A stretch of 64,000 bases of DNA from Cladobotryum mycophilum. Lineage: Eukaryota > Ascomycota > Sordariomycetes > Hypocreales > Hypocreaceae. The position numbers and the translations under genes were made by a program. Shown one piece after another: positions 50,201-59,721 of this stretch (positions within the stretch are counted from its first letter, which is position 1; each line of letters starts with the position of its first letter). The notes under the pieces are model-generated. The model was not told the origin of the DNA. It made no database searches and worked only from the letters and a program-made list of their open reading frames with translations. The stretch lies in contig JAVFKD010000016.1 in the NCBI GenBank assembly GCA_036429605.1, forward strand, positions 3,844,001 through 3,908,000. The letters are read 5' to 3'.

Positions 50201-53200
50201 CGGCTGCACGCCGTAGCACGTCAAGCAGTTCATTTAGACGAAGGCGCCCTTGATCAGATTCCTCAAACCGAATATTCTGGGCCCGTTCAACAGTCCTTCG
50301 CTCAAGCACGCTTGTGGTTCTTGGAACAGCTGTATCCCGGCCTGACCTGGTATCACATACCGTGGGCAACGCGAATTAAGGGTCAGTTGAACGTTGATGC
50401 GCTCAAAGCCGCCATTCTCGCTGTTGAAAGTCGCCATGACGTACTGCGCACCACTTTCTCGTCTGTCAATGGGATCAACCTGCAATCAGTTCATCCTTTC
50501 CAACCCAGTGAACTAAAGTTTGTTGACCTTCAGGGTGACGAAACGGCCCTCTTGCAGGCTGTGTATCAAGAGCAGACGAGGCCCTTTGACTTGGAGACTG
50601 AGCCTGGATGGAGAGTTGCCATCTATCGGATGAGCGACGATGACCACGCTCTGTCAATCACACAACATCACGTCATCAGTGACGGATGGTCTGTTGACAT
50701 CCTCTGTAAAGAGATGACAAGATTTTACAGAGCCTCAGTTCACGGGAATTTGTCATTGGAACTGGGACCTTTGCCCTTCCAGTATCGCGACTATTCCACC
50801 TGGCAGCGACAACAAGTAGATACTCATGAACGGCAACTTCGTTATTGGCTAAAGGAACTGGAGTCTAGCAGACCTGCAGAGCTGCTATGCGATAAACCTC
50901 GGCCAGCTACCTTGTCTGGCCATGCCGACAAGCAGGAAATCAAGATAGAGGGTCCTCTATACCAAAAGCTGCAACAGTTCTGTCAAGAGAAGGAGGTTAC
51001 ACCCTTCGTCGTGCTTCTTGCCGCGTTTAGGAGCACACACTATCGTCTGACAGACTCAACTGATGCAACAATTGGCGCTCCCAATGCTAATCGAGATCTC
51101 TGGCAGGTCAAAGAAATGCTCGGATTCTTTGTCAACCTACAATGCATTCGGATCAAGGTTCAAGACGACACTTTTGAAGAACTGGTCCAACATGTTCAGT
51201 CCACAGTCACAGCTGCCCTCGACAATCAGGATGTTCCATTCGACAGAATCATCTCCAATCTCTCCCTAGAGGATCGGGATCTTTCCCGAAATCCCTTGGT
51301 CCAGATCTTGTTTGCATTGCATTCCCAGACAGATATAGGCACGCTTTCTCTGGACGGTGTGGAAACGGAACCTATTGTACCACCGATGACCTCCAGGTTC
51401 GATATGGAGGTTCATTTCTACCAGTCCGCGCAAAGCCTGATGGGATATTGTATTTTCTCATCTGATCTTTACTTGCCCGAGACCATCAGTAGCTTGCTAT
51501 CGGTATTCCACGCGGTGCTGAATAGAGCTCTAGATGAGCCAAAGACTCAGATTTCATTGCTGCCATTGTTTACCGACGAGGAACGCTTTGCTGCTAACGA
51601 GATGGATCTTCTTCGGATTCATCAGACCGACTACCCTCGAGACCAGAGCTTGGTTGATGTCTTCTGTAAGCAGGTCGCCGCGTGTCCTGATAAAATCGCT
51701 GTCAAGGATTCTTCCTCAACCTTGACCTACGCAGAATTGGACCAGCAGTCAGATACGCTTGCCCGTTGGCTTTTAACAAAACGATCACTTTCACCAGAAA
51801 CCTTGGTTGGCGTTTACGCAAATCGTTGTTGCCAGACAATTGTCGCTTTCCTAGGTATTCTAAAAGCCAACTGTGCCTACTTGCCATTAGATGTCAAGAA
51901 TCCACTTAGCCGTATAGAGACGATCTTATCTTCTGTGGAAGGCCACAAGGTAGTCCTTCTTGGGCCGAATTTGCCTCCTCCAGCTGTTGAGTTGAAGGAT
52001 GTCGAATTCATTCGCATCCAAGAGACTCTAGATGAGCTAGACGAGAGCAAGGAACGCACTCTCGCCAAGCCAACGGTTTCAAGTCTAGCATATGTCATGT
52101 TCACCTCTGGCTCGACAGGCAAACCCAAGGGAGTCATGATAGAGCACCGCAGTCTGATACGGCTAGTCAAAAGCAACTTGGCAAGCCTATTACCTCCTGG
52201 CACAGTCAGCGCTCACATTTCCAACATTGCCTTTGACACATCGGCTTGGGAAATATGGTCAACTATACTGAATGGTGGCACATTGATATGCATCGATGCT
52301 ATGACTGTGCTAGACTTCAAGGCAGTCACAGAGACGTTTGCCAGAGAGAAAGTGCAGTCTGCCTTTTGCACGCCAGCACTACTAAAGCAATACCTCATCG
52401 AGTGTCCTGCTGCGATTGGCCAACTGGAGGCGATTCTTGTGGGCGGAGAAAAGCTGGATACGCAGGACACCTTTACTGCGCTTGCCCTAATGAAAGGTAA
52501 TGGAAAGGTGGTAAACGCATACGGTCCAACTGAGAACACCGTTTTCAGTGCCTTCTACTCCATTCCAGATGGAGAACATTGCGAGAATGGTGTACCTATT
52601 GGTGGAGCTATTAGCGATTCGGGCATCTATATCTTGGATCCACGACAACAGCTCGTTCCGGTCGGTGTCCTTGGAGAACTTGTGGTTGTTGGGGAGTGCT
52701 TGGCTAGAGGTTATACGGATCCTCAGCGGAATGCGGACCGCTTCGTTACGGTAAGGATTGATGGGGTGAGTATGAGAGCCTATCGGACAGGTGACTATGG
52801 CAGATACCGGCCAGTCGATGGGAAACTGGAGTTTATGGGGCGGCTTGATGGGCAGATTAAGATCCGAGGACAGCGAGTCGAGATTGGAGAGATTGAGCAT
52901 GTGCTCGTCGGGCACAACTCTGTCAACGATTCTGTTGTCCTAGTACAGCAGCAAGAGGACCAAGATTCTCAGCTCATCGGCTTCATCACAATTGGGGAGC
53001 AGCAGCAGCAGCAGCAGAGTCTTGAAGAGCAATACCAGCCGGATGAGGACGAAACCGCAAAGCATATCGAGCTATGGAAGGAACTTTGGGATTCTGACAA
53101 GTATACCACTCTTGAAAACGTGGACCTCAACGGCGTAGGAAGGGATTTTATTGCTTGGACATCCATGTACGATGGAAGTCAGCTAGATACGATGGAAATG

Positions 53201-56115
53201 AATGAGTGGTTGGACGATACCATTGCTACGATTGATACCATCACAGGTGGAGCAGCCGGAAACGTCCTCGAAATTGGAACAGGTTCCGGTATGGTCTTAT
53301 TCAACCTGAGCAAGGGGATGGACAAGTACTTCGGTCTTGAGCCCACGCCAACGGCTGTTGACTATGTCATGAGGACAGCCAAGTCTATCCCTGCTCTGGC
53401 TGATAAGGTTCTGGTGCGCACAGGTACGGCAGCGGACGTTAGTCAACTCAAGGGCCTGTTCTCCCCTGATCTCGTCATCATCAACTCGGTTTCGCAGTAT
53501 TTCCCCAGTCAAGATTACCTATTCAAGGTAGTCGAGGACCTTGTACAGTTTGGAAGCGCCAAAACCCTCTTCTTTGGCGACATGCGATCCTTGGCACTCT
53601 ATAAACAATTCCAAGTCTCCTCGGCGCTGCATGTCGCGAGTGGCGTGGCCAGCAGGGATGAGGTTCAGCGCAAAATGGCTGAAATCGAACAGGCCGAACT
53701 CGAGTTGCTGGTTGATCCGGGCTTTTTCACAGCATTGTCAGACCGACTGCCCCATCTCATTGAACATGTGGAGATCCTACCCAAGAGGGTCAAGGCAACC
53801 AACGAGCTGAGTTGTTACCGCTATGCCGCCGTGGTTCACCTCAAGACGGTGGATTCGCAGAGGCAGATTACTGATATTCGTCAAGACGAGTGGGTAGACT
53901 TCGCAGAGAACAAACTGGATCGCGAATCACTTGTTCAACTTTTACAGCAATCGTCAGATTCTCCAACTGTAGCTATAGGCAACATTCCCTACAGCAAGAC
54001 GATTCTCGAGAGGCACATAGTCGAGTCACTGGATCAAGAAGTCAATGAGTCCAAAGACCAAGACAACTGGTTTAATTCAGTCCATCAAAAGGCCCGCGAA
54101 TGTCCATCGCTATCAGCATATGAGCTGGAAGAAATAGCTCAACAGACTGGTTTCCGAGTCGAGGCTAGCTGGGGCCGGCAGTACTTGCAAAGAGGTGGCC
54201 TAGACGCTGTTTTCCACAGGCGCGATGTCGCAGGTCAAGGTGATCGAGTTCTGTTCCGCTTTCCCACCGATCATCGTGGTCGACCGGCTCAGTCCTTAAC
54301 CACGCAGCCTTTGCGCCAGCAGCTGAAGGCAAGGGTCATCAAGGAGCTTTACGAGTCCCTACGGGCTTCATTACCCACATACATGATCCCTCAAAGGATC
54401 ATAGTCCTAGAAAAGATGCCTGTCAACGAGAATGGCAAAGTCGACCGTCGCGCCCTCTCAAAGACTGTTCAGAAGACCACAGTCACTGTCCAAGGCGAAA
54501 AGCGCCAGCCTTCATCGGACACGGAGAAGAAAATGCAGCAGATTTGGGGTCATGTTCTCAACATAAATGCAGTATCCATCGGGTTAGACGATAACTTCTT
54601 TGAGCTGGGAGGCAATTCCATCTCAGCAATGAGGGTAGTTGGTGAAGCTCGCAAGGTCAATATCTTGTTGGTAGTAGCAGACATCTTCCGGCATGGCTCC
54701 CTTGAGCTCCTGGTTCATCATATATCAACTAAAGACGTCAGCAAGATTGACGAGCAAGTAAAGGATGTTGTCCTCGTTGATCAGTATACCAAGGCAGCGC
54801 TCCTTCAAGAGCTTGAATCCCTTGACCTAGATATTCAGGCCAGCGCTGTTGAGGACATCTTGCCACTTACAAGCTTCCAACAGAAGGCTGTTTCCATTGA
54901 CCAGTTAACTGGGCCCTGGTGTCACTACCTTTATTTCGATTTGGGACACAAGGTGGATCAGTCGAAACTTGTGCGGAACTTCGCCTGGACTTTGGAGAGG
55001 TTCCCTCTCCTCCGATCACGCTTCCTCTTTTTACAAGATACCTTCTGGCAGATTGTACACAAGAAGATGGAGGCACCGTTATTCATACAAGACGTGGAGG
55101 AAGATCTCGATGACTATGTCCACAGGTTCTTTCCACAAGACCTGCAAACCCTTTCGACAACTCAGCCTCCGCTCGCAGTCTTCCTTCTTCAGCACAAGGT
55201 CCACGGTGTTAGATTGGTATTTAGACTTTCGCACGCTCAGTACGACGGTGTGTCAATGCCTGTTATTTTCCAATCCCTTCTTGATGGGCATGATGAGACA
55301 GGAAGCGCTCCAAGTTTCTCGACTTTCTTGTCATATGCTTCACTCAAACAACCTCAATCTGTCAAGTATTGGAAGAACTTATTACAAGGCTCATCACCAG
55401 CCATCATTCCCAGGGATTTGCTCCTCCCACAAGGCGACATTCAAGACTCCGTTCCAAAGGCTATCAAGACCACTAGAGACATCAAAATGCCCACGCTCCC
55501 TGCTAACATTACTCCCGCATCTCTAGTCAGTGCCGCATGGTCACTGCTCTTGTCAAGAATCACTGGCAGCGATGATATTGTGTTCGGCCACAATGTTGCT
55601 GGCCGCAACTCCGCCATTCCAGGCATAGAGACAATGGTAGGGCCATGTCTCAATGCCATCCCTATGCGAGCCAGAATCTCCGTGCTTCAAACCCCCTTAA
55701 GCTGTTGCGGTCCATGCAATCACAATTCTTTGAACTTGGAGAAGCAGATTCTCTAGGTTCTACTGATATCATAAAGCACTGCACTGACTGGCCCGCCGAG
55801 TCCGATTCTTTCGGCACATTGCTCCATCACCAGAACATCGAAGAAAATCCTACGATCCGGTTCGGCGATTCCAAATGTCAACTCCAAGGATTCCTCAACC
55901 CACACGTAATCGTCAGAGAGATTATGCTGATGTCCTATCCACGAGGTAGTCGCCTCGAGCTTAACCTTATGTCTAATACGACCCTCATGACGAGCGATGC
56001 GGCACAGGCACTGGTCGATGCTGTAGGCGAAATCATCGAGAAGATGGCAAATAGCATGAACACGCCTCTCGCGTCGTTTACTGATTCTCTCGATCTGGGA
56101 TCTCCTTTCATTTAA
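32282..56115 (+). CDS. hexamodular non-ribosomal peptide synthetase, about 7,924 residues
   Basis: Assembly-line enzyme building and releasing a six-residue peptide or depsipeptide. Architecture: T0-C1*-A1-T1-C2-A2-T2-E-C3-A3-T3-C4-A4-T4-C5-A5-T5-C6-A6(nMT)-T6-CT. Start: ATG 32282 is the first in-frame ATG. Only one intron is seen in 24 kb (41618-41677, donor gtaagt, inside C3). Near the 3' end the frame slips at the C run 55692-55696; adding one C continues the CT domain to the stop at 56113-56115 and makes the length a multiple of three. As read, the protein would end about 135 residues early. T0 in front of C1 is the layout of acyl-starter NRPSs paired with a PKS. C1 has lost its catalytic His. 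Seven T domains all keep the phosphopantetheine Ser; T6 has GGNS for GGDS. The terminal CT domain has SHAQYDG, as in fungal macrocyclising domains. The product is not identified. Modules are listed separately. Confidence 0.93.
32370..32590 (+). other. NRPS T0: free-standing N-terminal carrier domain
   Basis: Residues about 30-100, with LGGDSM and phosphopantetheine Ser65. No A domain precedes it, so it must be loaded in trans, by analogy with emericellamide-type synthetases where an acyltransferase loads a polyketide on the first T domain. No such loader gene is in this window. Confidence 0.8.
32698..35810 (+). other. NRPS module 1: C1 (degenerate)-A1-T1
   Basis: C1 (about 32698-33880) has HMAIYDE at residues 260-266 in place of HHxxxDG: the second, catalytic His is Met and the final Gly is Glu. 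A1 (about 33990-35560) keeps its core motifs (FTSGSTGQPKG, NAYGPTE, YKTGDLVRY, VRGRRVELGEIE). Reading the ten specificity positions by eye gives D-A-L-I-V-V-A-V-L-K, a hydrophobic pocket with the amino-binding Asp; the substrate is not assigned. T1 has GGDS with Ser1155. Confidence 0.8.
35960..40450 (+). other. NRPS module 2: C2-A2-T2-E
   Basis: C2 has intact HHSLYDG (His1356-His1357). A2 (about 37260-38810) has FAGAIME where most A domains have FDxS; Ala1860 stands at the position of the amino-binding Asp235 of GrsA. It also has TYGSSE for NAYGPTE. By-eye code A-G-M-F-T-G-T-A-V-K. T2 has VGGDSI. The E domain (about 39130-40440) has HHILIDLVSW (His2419-His2420) and a GHGRE block, so epimerisation activity looks intact. 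Confidence 0.82.
40535..43740 (+). other. NRPS module 3: C3-A3-T3
   Basis: C3 follows the E domain, starts DIYPCSPIQEG and has NHIIADG: the first His is Asn and the catalytic second His is kept. The only intron of the gene (41618-41677) lies in its C-terminal half. A3 (about 41925-43480) by-eye code D-I-L-V-M-V-V-S-L-K, hydrophobic. T3 has LGGDSI. Confidence 0.8.
43860..46990 (+). other. NRPS module 4: C4-A4-T4
   Basis: C4 has HHAIYDG. A4 (about 45150-46730) is a close twin of A2: same FAGAIME (Ala4473 at the Asp235 position), same TYGSSETSAV, by-eye code A-G-M-F-C-G-T-A-V-K. T4 has LGGDSV. Unlike module 2 there is no E domain. Confidence 0.82.
47115..50225 (+). other. NRPS module 5: C5-A5-T5
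   Basis: C5 has HHAVYDG. A5 (about 48400-49960) by-eye code D-L-Y-T-A-V-A-A-C-K, more polar or aromatic than the other pockets. T5 has LGGDSI. Confidence 0.8.
50260..54740 (+). other. NRPS module 6: C6-A6 with inserted N-methyltransferase-T6
   Basis: C6 begins SFAQARLWFLEQL and has HHVISDGWS (His6109-His6110), an LCL-type look unlike C1-C5. A6 (about 51620-52920) has FDTSAWE and NAYGPTE, by-eye code D-T-W-F-L-G-A-V-F-K. A methyltransferase (about 53030-53850, LEIGTGSG near residue 6975) is inserted between the RGQRVEIGEIE motif and the LPTYMIP/NGKVDRR end of A6, the standard place for N-methylation. A short CAG repeat (about 53000-53017) encodes a Gln run in the linker. T6 has LGGNSI with Ser7426. 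Confidence 0.85.
54840..56115 (+). other. NRPS terminal condensation-like (CT) domain
   Basis: SHAQYDGVS (Ser7630, His7631) is the signature of fungal CT domains that release the chain by macrocyclisation. GHNVAGRNSAIPG and GPCLNAIPMR blocks follow. The frame slip at 55692-55696 falls inside this domain, after which LLRSMQSQFFELGE and later residues continue one frame over. Confidence 0.85.
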
Positions 56116-56879
56116 GTCTTTTAGCTACTTTCTTTCCTTTTTATTCATTATGCCCACTGGCGCCATTTTCTTTTTTATTTGTAACCTAGCAAATTCGTTG
56201 TCATAGTCTAGTAATCACATTCATGTTCCAATAACAACATCATTACTGCACCTTGAATGTGATGAGAAATAGAGGGTAAAAAGGTAATAAAGGGCAACGG
56301 GGATAATTAATGGTAATGGAATAGAACATGAGAAACTGATGTTAATCGCGGGTGGGCAATCCTCCCAGCCAAGCCTTGAGTACATGGACTAAGCCTCACC
56401 TCTTCCATTGTCGTATCGCTAGGGCGTATGCATCGATGGTATCAAAGACCATCATATTGTTCAAACGAGGCCTTCTCTAATTACTTTAAGTCGTTAGTGA
56501 TTATCTGATGGATTACATTGATTTGACTGGAGTTCACTGACGCCCCCTGAAAAAGCCTCGCAGGCACTTTTGGTGCAGCGTCTTCTAGCTTTCTTGCATT
56601 CCTTGCAATACCTATAAGACGCCCCCGCCCACCACCTAGATACCGAACGTTCGTGGCATGACGGTATATCGTCAAGCTGAGCGTCTATCCGTATTATCCA
56701 AGGGTAAGATCCCGCGTCATATTGGCTATGGCATGCCGGACGACCAAATGAGGCGGTGTGTCGTCCGCATTCCCCACCACTACGACTCACCTTGAGGCAG
56801 ACATCTAGATGCCCTTGGATCTGGAAAATTATAGAGAGTGGGAAACCACATCATATGCCTCACTTTCTCTATCTGACAG

Positions 56880-57090
56880 TAGGGCCATTTGAGAACTTCA
56901 CAATGGCATCCTGGCCTTTGTATCCAACAACTCTCAGGACGCAACAGATGTTCGTGTACCGATTGAGAATCTTGACGGGCCTAGAATATCTCTCTGTGAT
57001 GGAAAACGTTGATGTGGAAGATTTACAAGGACGGTCCGAAGAAAATGATATGGAAGGTATGGAATGGACCTATAAGAGGGATTGAGTAAG
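56880..57090 (+). pseudogene. short coding-like remnant
   Basis: One frame reads HNGILAFVSNNSQDATDVRV followed by PIENLDGPRISLCDG and then TGA. A different frame downstream reads WKIYKDGPKKMIWKVWNGP to a TAA. The two segments look like parts of one protein interrupted by a shift and a stop. I do not recognise the family. It may instead be chance. Confidence 0.3.
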
Positions 57091-57209
57091 TAGTCTGTGG
57101 TAGAGTACTAGGCGAATGGCATTTATCCCAATCGAAATTCGAGGCTGTTTCCTTCCATAAACTTCACAGTCCGGGACTTCACCGGGTCTAGTCTGTTAAT
57201 ACCAACCGC

Positions 57210-57305
57210 TTTCATATCAGAACCATCTCGCCATAAACAGAAGATGACATGATGACTCGAGCCGCACCAACAGTCTACGCTGCCCTCATCACCAGGGGTG
57301 TTTTC
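57210..57305 (+). pseudogene. inverted partial copy of the FAD oxidoreductase N-terminus
   Basis: 57238-57302 on the plus strand matches the minus-strand sequence of 58569-58505 at roughly 85 percent over 63 bases. Translated, it gives EDDMMTRAAPTVY where the intact gene has EDDMLTRAAPTVYDTLIIGGG. The copy breaks down right at the FAD-binding glycines and runs into a stop. It is a relic of a second copy in the opposite orientation. Confidence 0.65.
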
Positions 57306-57433
57306 AGCTAACACATTGTATGTCATTGATCCATGGTAAGCTCGCAATGTCTACACCTTTGCTAGCTGAGAGCACCCAACAACTTCACGCCGAAGTCATT
57401 CTTCTAGACACAAGTATACGTTGGGCAGTGCCC

Positions 57434-58656
57434 TCAAAGGTTAGATGCCTGTTTCTCGGCCTCTTCCAAGGCCTGGTTCCCTTCTTCATCGGCGAGTTGG
57501 AACGCAATAACGGCAGCAGCACGCAGCCCTACAGCCATTTCATTAGCATCTATACAAGAAAGATGGGTACCAACTGGGCTTCTTACCATTTGAAGCTGCC
57601 ATGAGCGCTTGCTTGATGGACTCATAGGTGTCACCAGCGACGATGCATCCAGGGACATTGGTCTTTAACATCATCGCATCGGCGACGACATCACCATTTG
57701 GCTTAGTCTCCAGGCCCAGCTGCTCAATCAGCTCTTGGCCTCTGCTCTTTGTCGGCGGTCGATGAAGCAGCATGCCAAGCTTCACCGATTCGCCACTCTC
57801 AAACTCGATTGTGATGCCATTCTCAGGACCGTCGCCGTTATTGATGAGACGTTTGACTTTGCGGTCGTCCAGCTTGACACCAGAGGCCATGACCTTTTTC
57901 AAGGCGGCTTGAGTGGGCTCGTCGGTGGGTACGGGTCCGTTGCTGTAAATGGTGAGGTCCTTGTTGAATGGGAGAGCCATCAAGGCAAAGTGGGTGTATG
58001 AAGGGTTGGGGAAAGTGAGCATGCCGATGGGGTAATCTTTTTGTTCGAAGCCATCGCAGAAGGGGCATTGGTAGCTGTGCAAATGTCAGTAGGTAATCCC
58101 ACTTGAGCGATCCATTATGGAAGACTCACATATGAGCTGGCCAGTTCTCTTTGTATCCCTCAATATCGGTGGGCAAGACATCTTCAGTCCCTGTCGCAAG
58201 AACCAGCTTTCGGCCCACGTAGGTCTGGTTCGAGCTGTCGACAGCCTCAAAGCCCTTGTAGCCGGGCAGGATCTCAGTGTTGGAGACTTTGACAATCCTG
58301 CCCTTGATCAAAGAAACCTGCTTGGAATACTTTTCCTCGATCTGCTGTCGAGACGTAGCACGAAAGTCCTCGGGGTGGACGCCATCACGAGACAAGAATG
58401 TGTGCATCGCCTTGACGCCCTGATTGCGATACTCGCCAGAGTCAAAGACGACCGAGGTACGGCAAACGCGTGCGAGAGCCAGGGCGGCAGACAAACCCGC
58501 TGGACCACCCCCGATGATGAGGGTGTCGTAGACTGTTGGTGCGGCTCGAGTAAGCATGTCGTCTTCTGGTGACTGAAGTGGTATCTGATGTTGGTAGCTG
58601 GCGAGAGAGAAGATGCTGCTGAAGAGCGGGATGACGATGAAGGATTTAAAGATCAT
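57434..58656 (-). CDS. FAD-dependent thioredoxin-reductase-like oxidoreductase
   Basis: Flavoprotein of 376 residues from three exons (58656-58130, 58074-57587, 57549-57434; GT-AG introns of 55 and 37 bases). The N-terminus is hydrophobic (MIFKSFIVIPLFSSIFSLAS), like a signal peptide or anchor. FAD motif TLIIGGGPAGLSAALALAR, then LVLATGTEDVLP, a CxxC pair in CPFCDGFE (Cys179, Cys182), and a C-terminal FAD block PGCIVAGDT. Members of this family in fungal clusters, such as GliT in the gliotoxin pathway, oxidise dithiols; others in NRPS clusters have different redox roles. The last intron is very short; reading through it would give an earlier stop at 57543. It is transcribed away from the P450 with a shared 1.07-kb upstream region. 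No sulfur-handling genes are present, so an epidithio product is not implied. Confidence 0.85.
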
Positions 58657-59721
58657 GACGAAAAAGGACCCCGCGCGATAAACAGCAGGTTTAGGTAAGG
58701 AAGCAAGTACAAGTTTTCAATTGGATGGATGCAAGAAATTCCTTTGGGTATGTGTCTTGCCGACAAACAAACATGAGAGGGCGGTTCCAGGTTGTTGGTC
58801 TGCAAGTGGTCGGTTCCCGACATATGAATGAGTGGGGTCTTTCTTTATTGTCTCGGTGCTGCTTTAAGGATCCATTTTGTATGTATGAAGCTGTTGGATC
58901 CAGTCTATGGAGGGAAACATTCCATCACTTTGAGATGGATGCATGGGTACATATCCGCATCACTCTTGGGTGTGGAGGAGGTCCCGAGACATCATGCACT
59001 GATGACGGAATCAGGTTTTGTGACAAGAGAAGCCTCATGAGAAGAACCATGATTTGCTGTCTCGGTTTCTGGTGGCAATTTGAACAGAGGCGATACCTAT
59101 CTGACAGATGAGGGCGACCGGGCCGCAGAACTTGGCGATCGAGACGAGTAGACGAAGTAGAACAGAGCAAGCAATTGGCTCCTGATGAATAATTACCATA
59201 TTAATCTTCATATTATCCAAAAATATGATTCGTGATCATGTTTTAATTATGCTACTATTGTCATCAGTTGGGTTATGCCAAGGAAACACTCATGGAGCTT
59301 TTGTGGAATTCCTGCTACCCTATAGCCTTTACTTACACAATCCGAGCAGCGACGGCAGTGAGTTATTTCCTACGCAGGATCCTTGGATCATAAATCGAGG
59401 TTCCAAATTCTCATCTGAATGACTATATCCATTTATATGATTCTTTTTTCCCAATTTCAGTCATTGTGGTAGACTGCATTTAGATGGCGTTTGTAGCCAT
59501 TTCTGGACTTACAACGCCTCCGTAGCATTTCTCTCGGCAACCGCCCTCTCGGTTTCCGCTTGTAGACGGCTGGAACATGCAAATGAGCTGAAAGATTTAT
59601 TGGCATAGCTAGCCATTAATTTCAACTGGTTGGCATATAAGTATTTCTAACCCGACTATCAAGATTCATCCCAAGAGGCGAACCGTAGCTTTGTCTGATA
59701 TACACCAAAGAAATTGACAAA
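58657..59721. promoter_or_regulatory. divergent promoter region of FAD oxidoreductase and P450
   Basis: About 1.07 kb between two head-to-head start codons. I see no gene in it. A TATA-like tataag at 59636-59641 lies about 85 bases before the P450 ATG. A shared upstream region suggests co-regulation of the two genes, as an inference. Confidence 0.45.

Larger units (their letters stand above)
56116..57433. other. 3' flank of the NRPS with gene remnants
   Basis: Convergent spacer between the NRPS and the FAD oxidoreductase. It holds two separately listed remnants (about 56880-57090 and 57210-57305). The rest is AT-rich and shows nothing else. Confidence 0.4.

Noticed and set aside
55681..55700. 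Intron reading for the frame change in the NRPS CT domain (gtgctt to ttaag)
   Set aside because: Only 20 bases long; not credible.
32282..56115. Assignment to a known compound such as destruxin, emericellamide or W493
   Set aside because: Module count, a single E, a single N-methyltransferase, the Asp-less A2/A4 pair and the tailoring set do not match any of these as I know them; naming a product would be guessing.
58117..58572. Plus-strand open frame of about 150 codons antisense to the FAD oxidoreductase
   Set aside because: It is the shadow of the real minus-strand gene, whose FAD and CxxC motifs are clear.
57434..58656. Epidithiodiketopiperazine pathway suggested by a GliT-like protein plus O-methyltransferase and P450
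   Set aside because: The NRPS has six modules rather than two and there is no glutathione transferase, C-S lyase, dipeptidase or gamma-glutamyl cyclotransferase.
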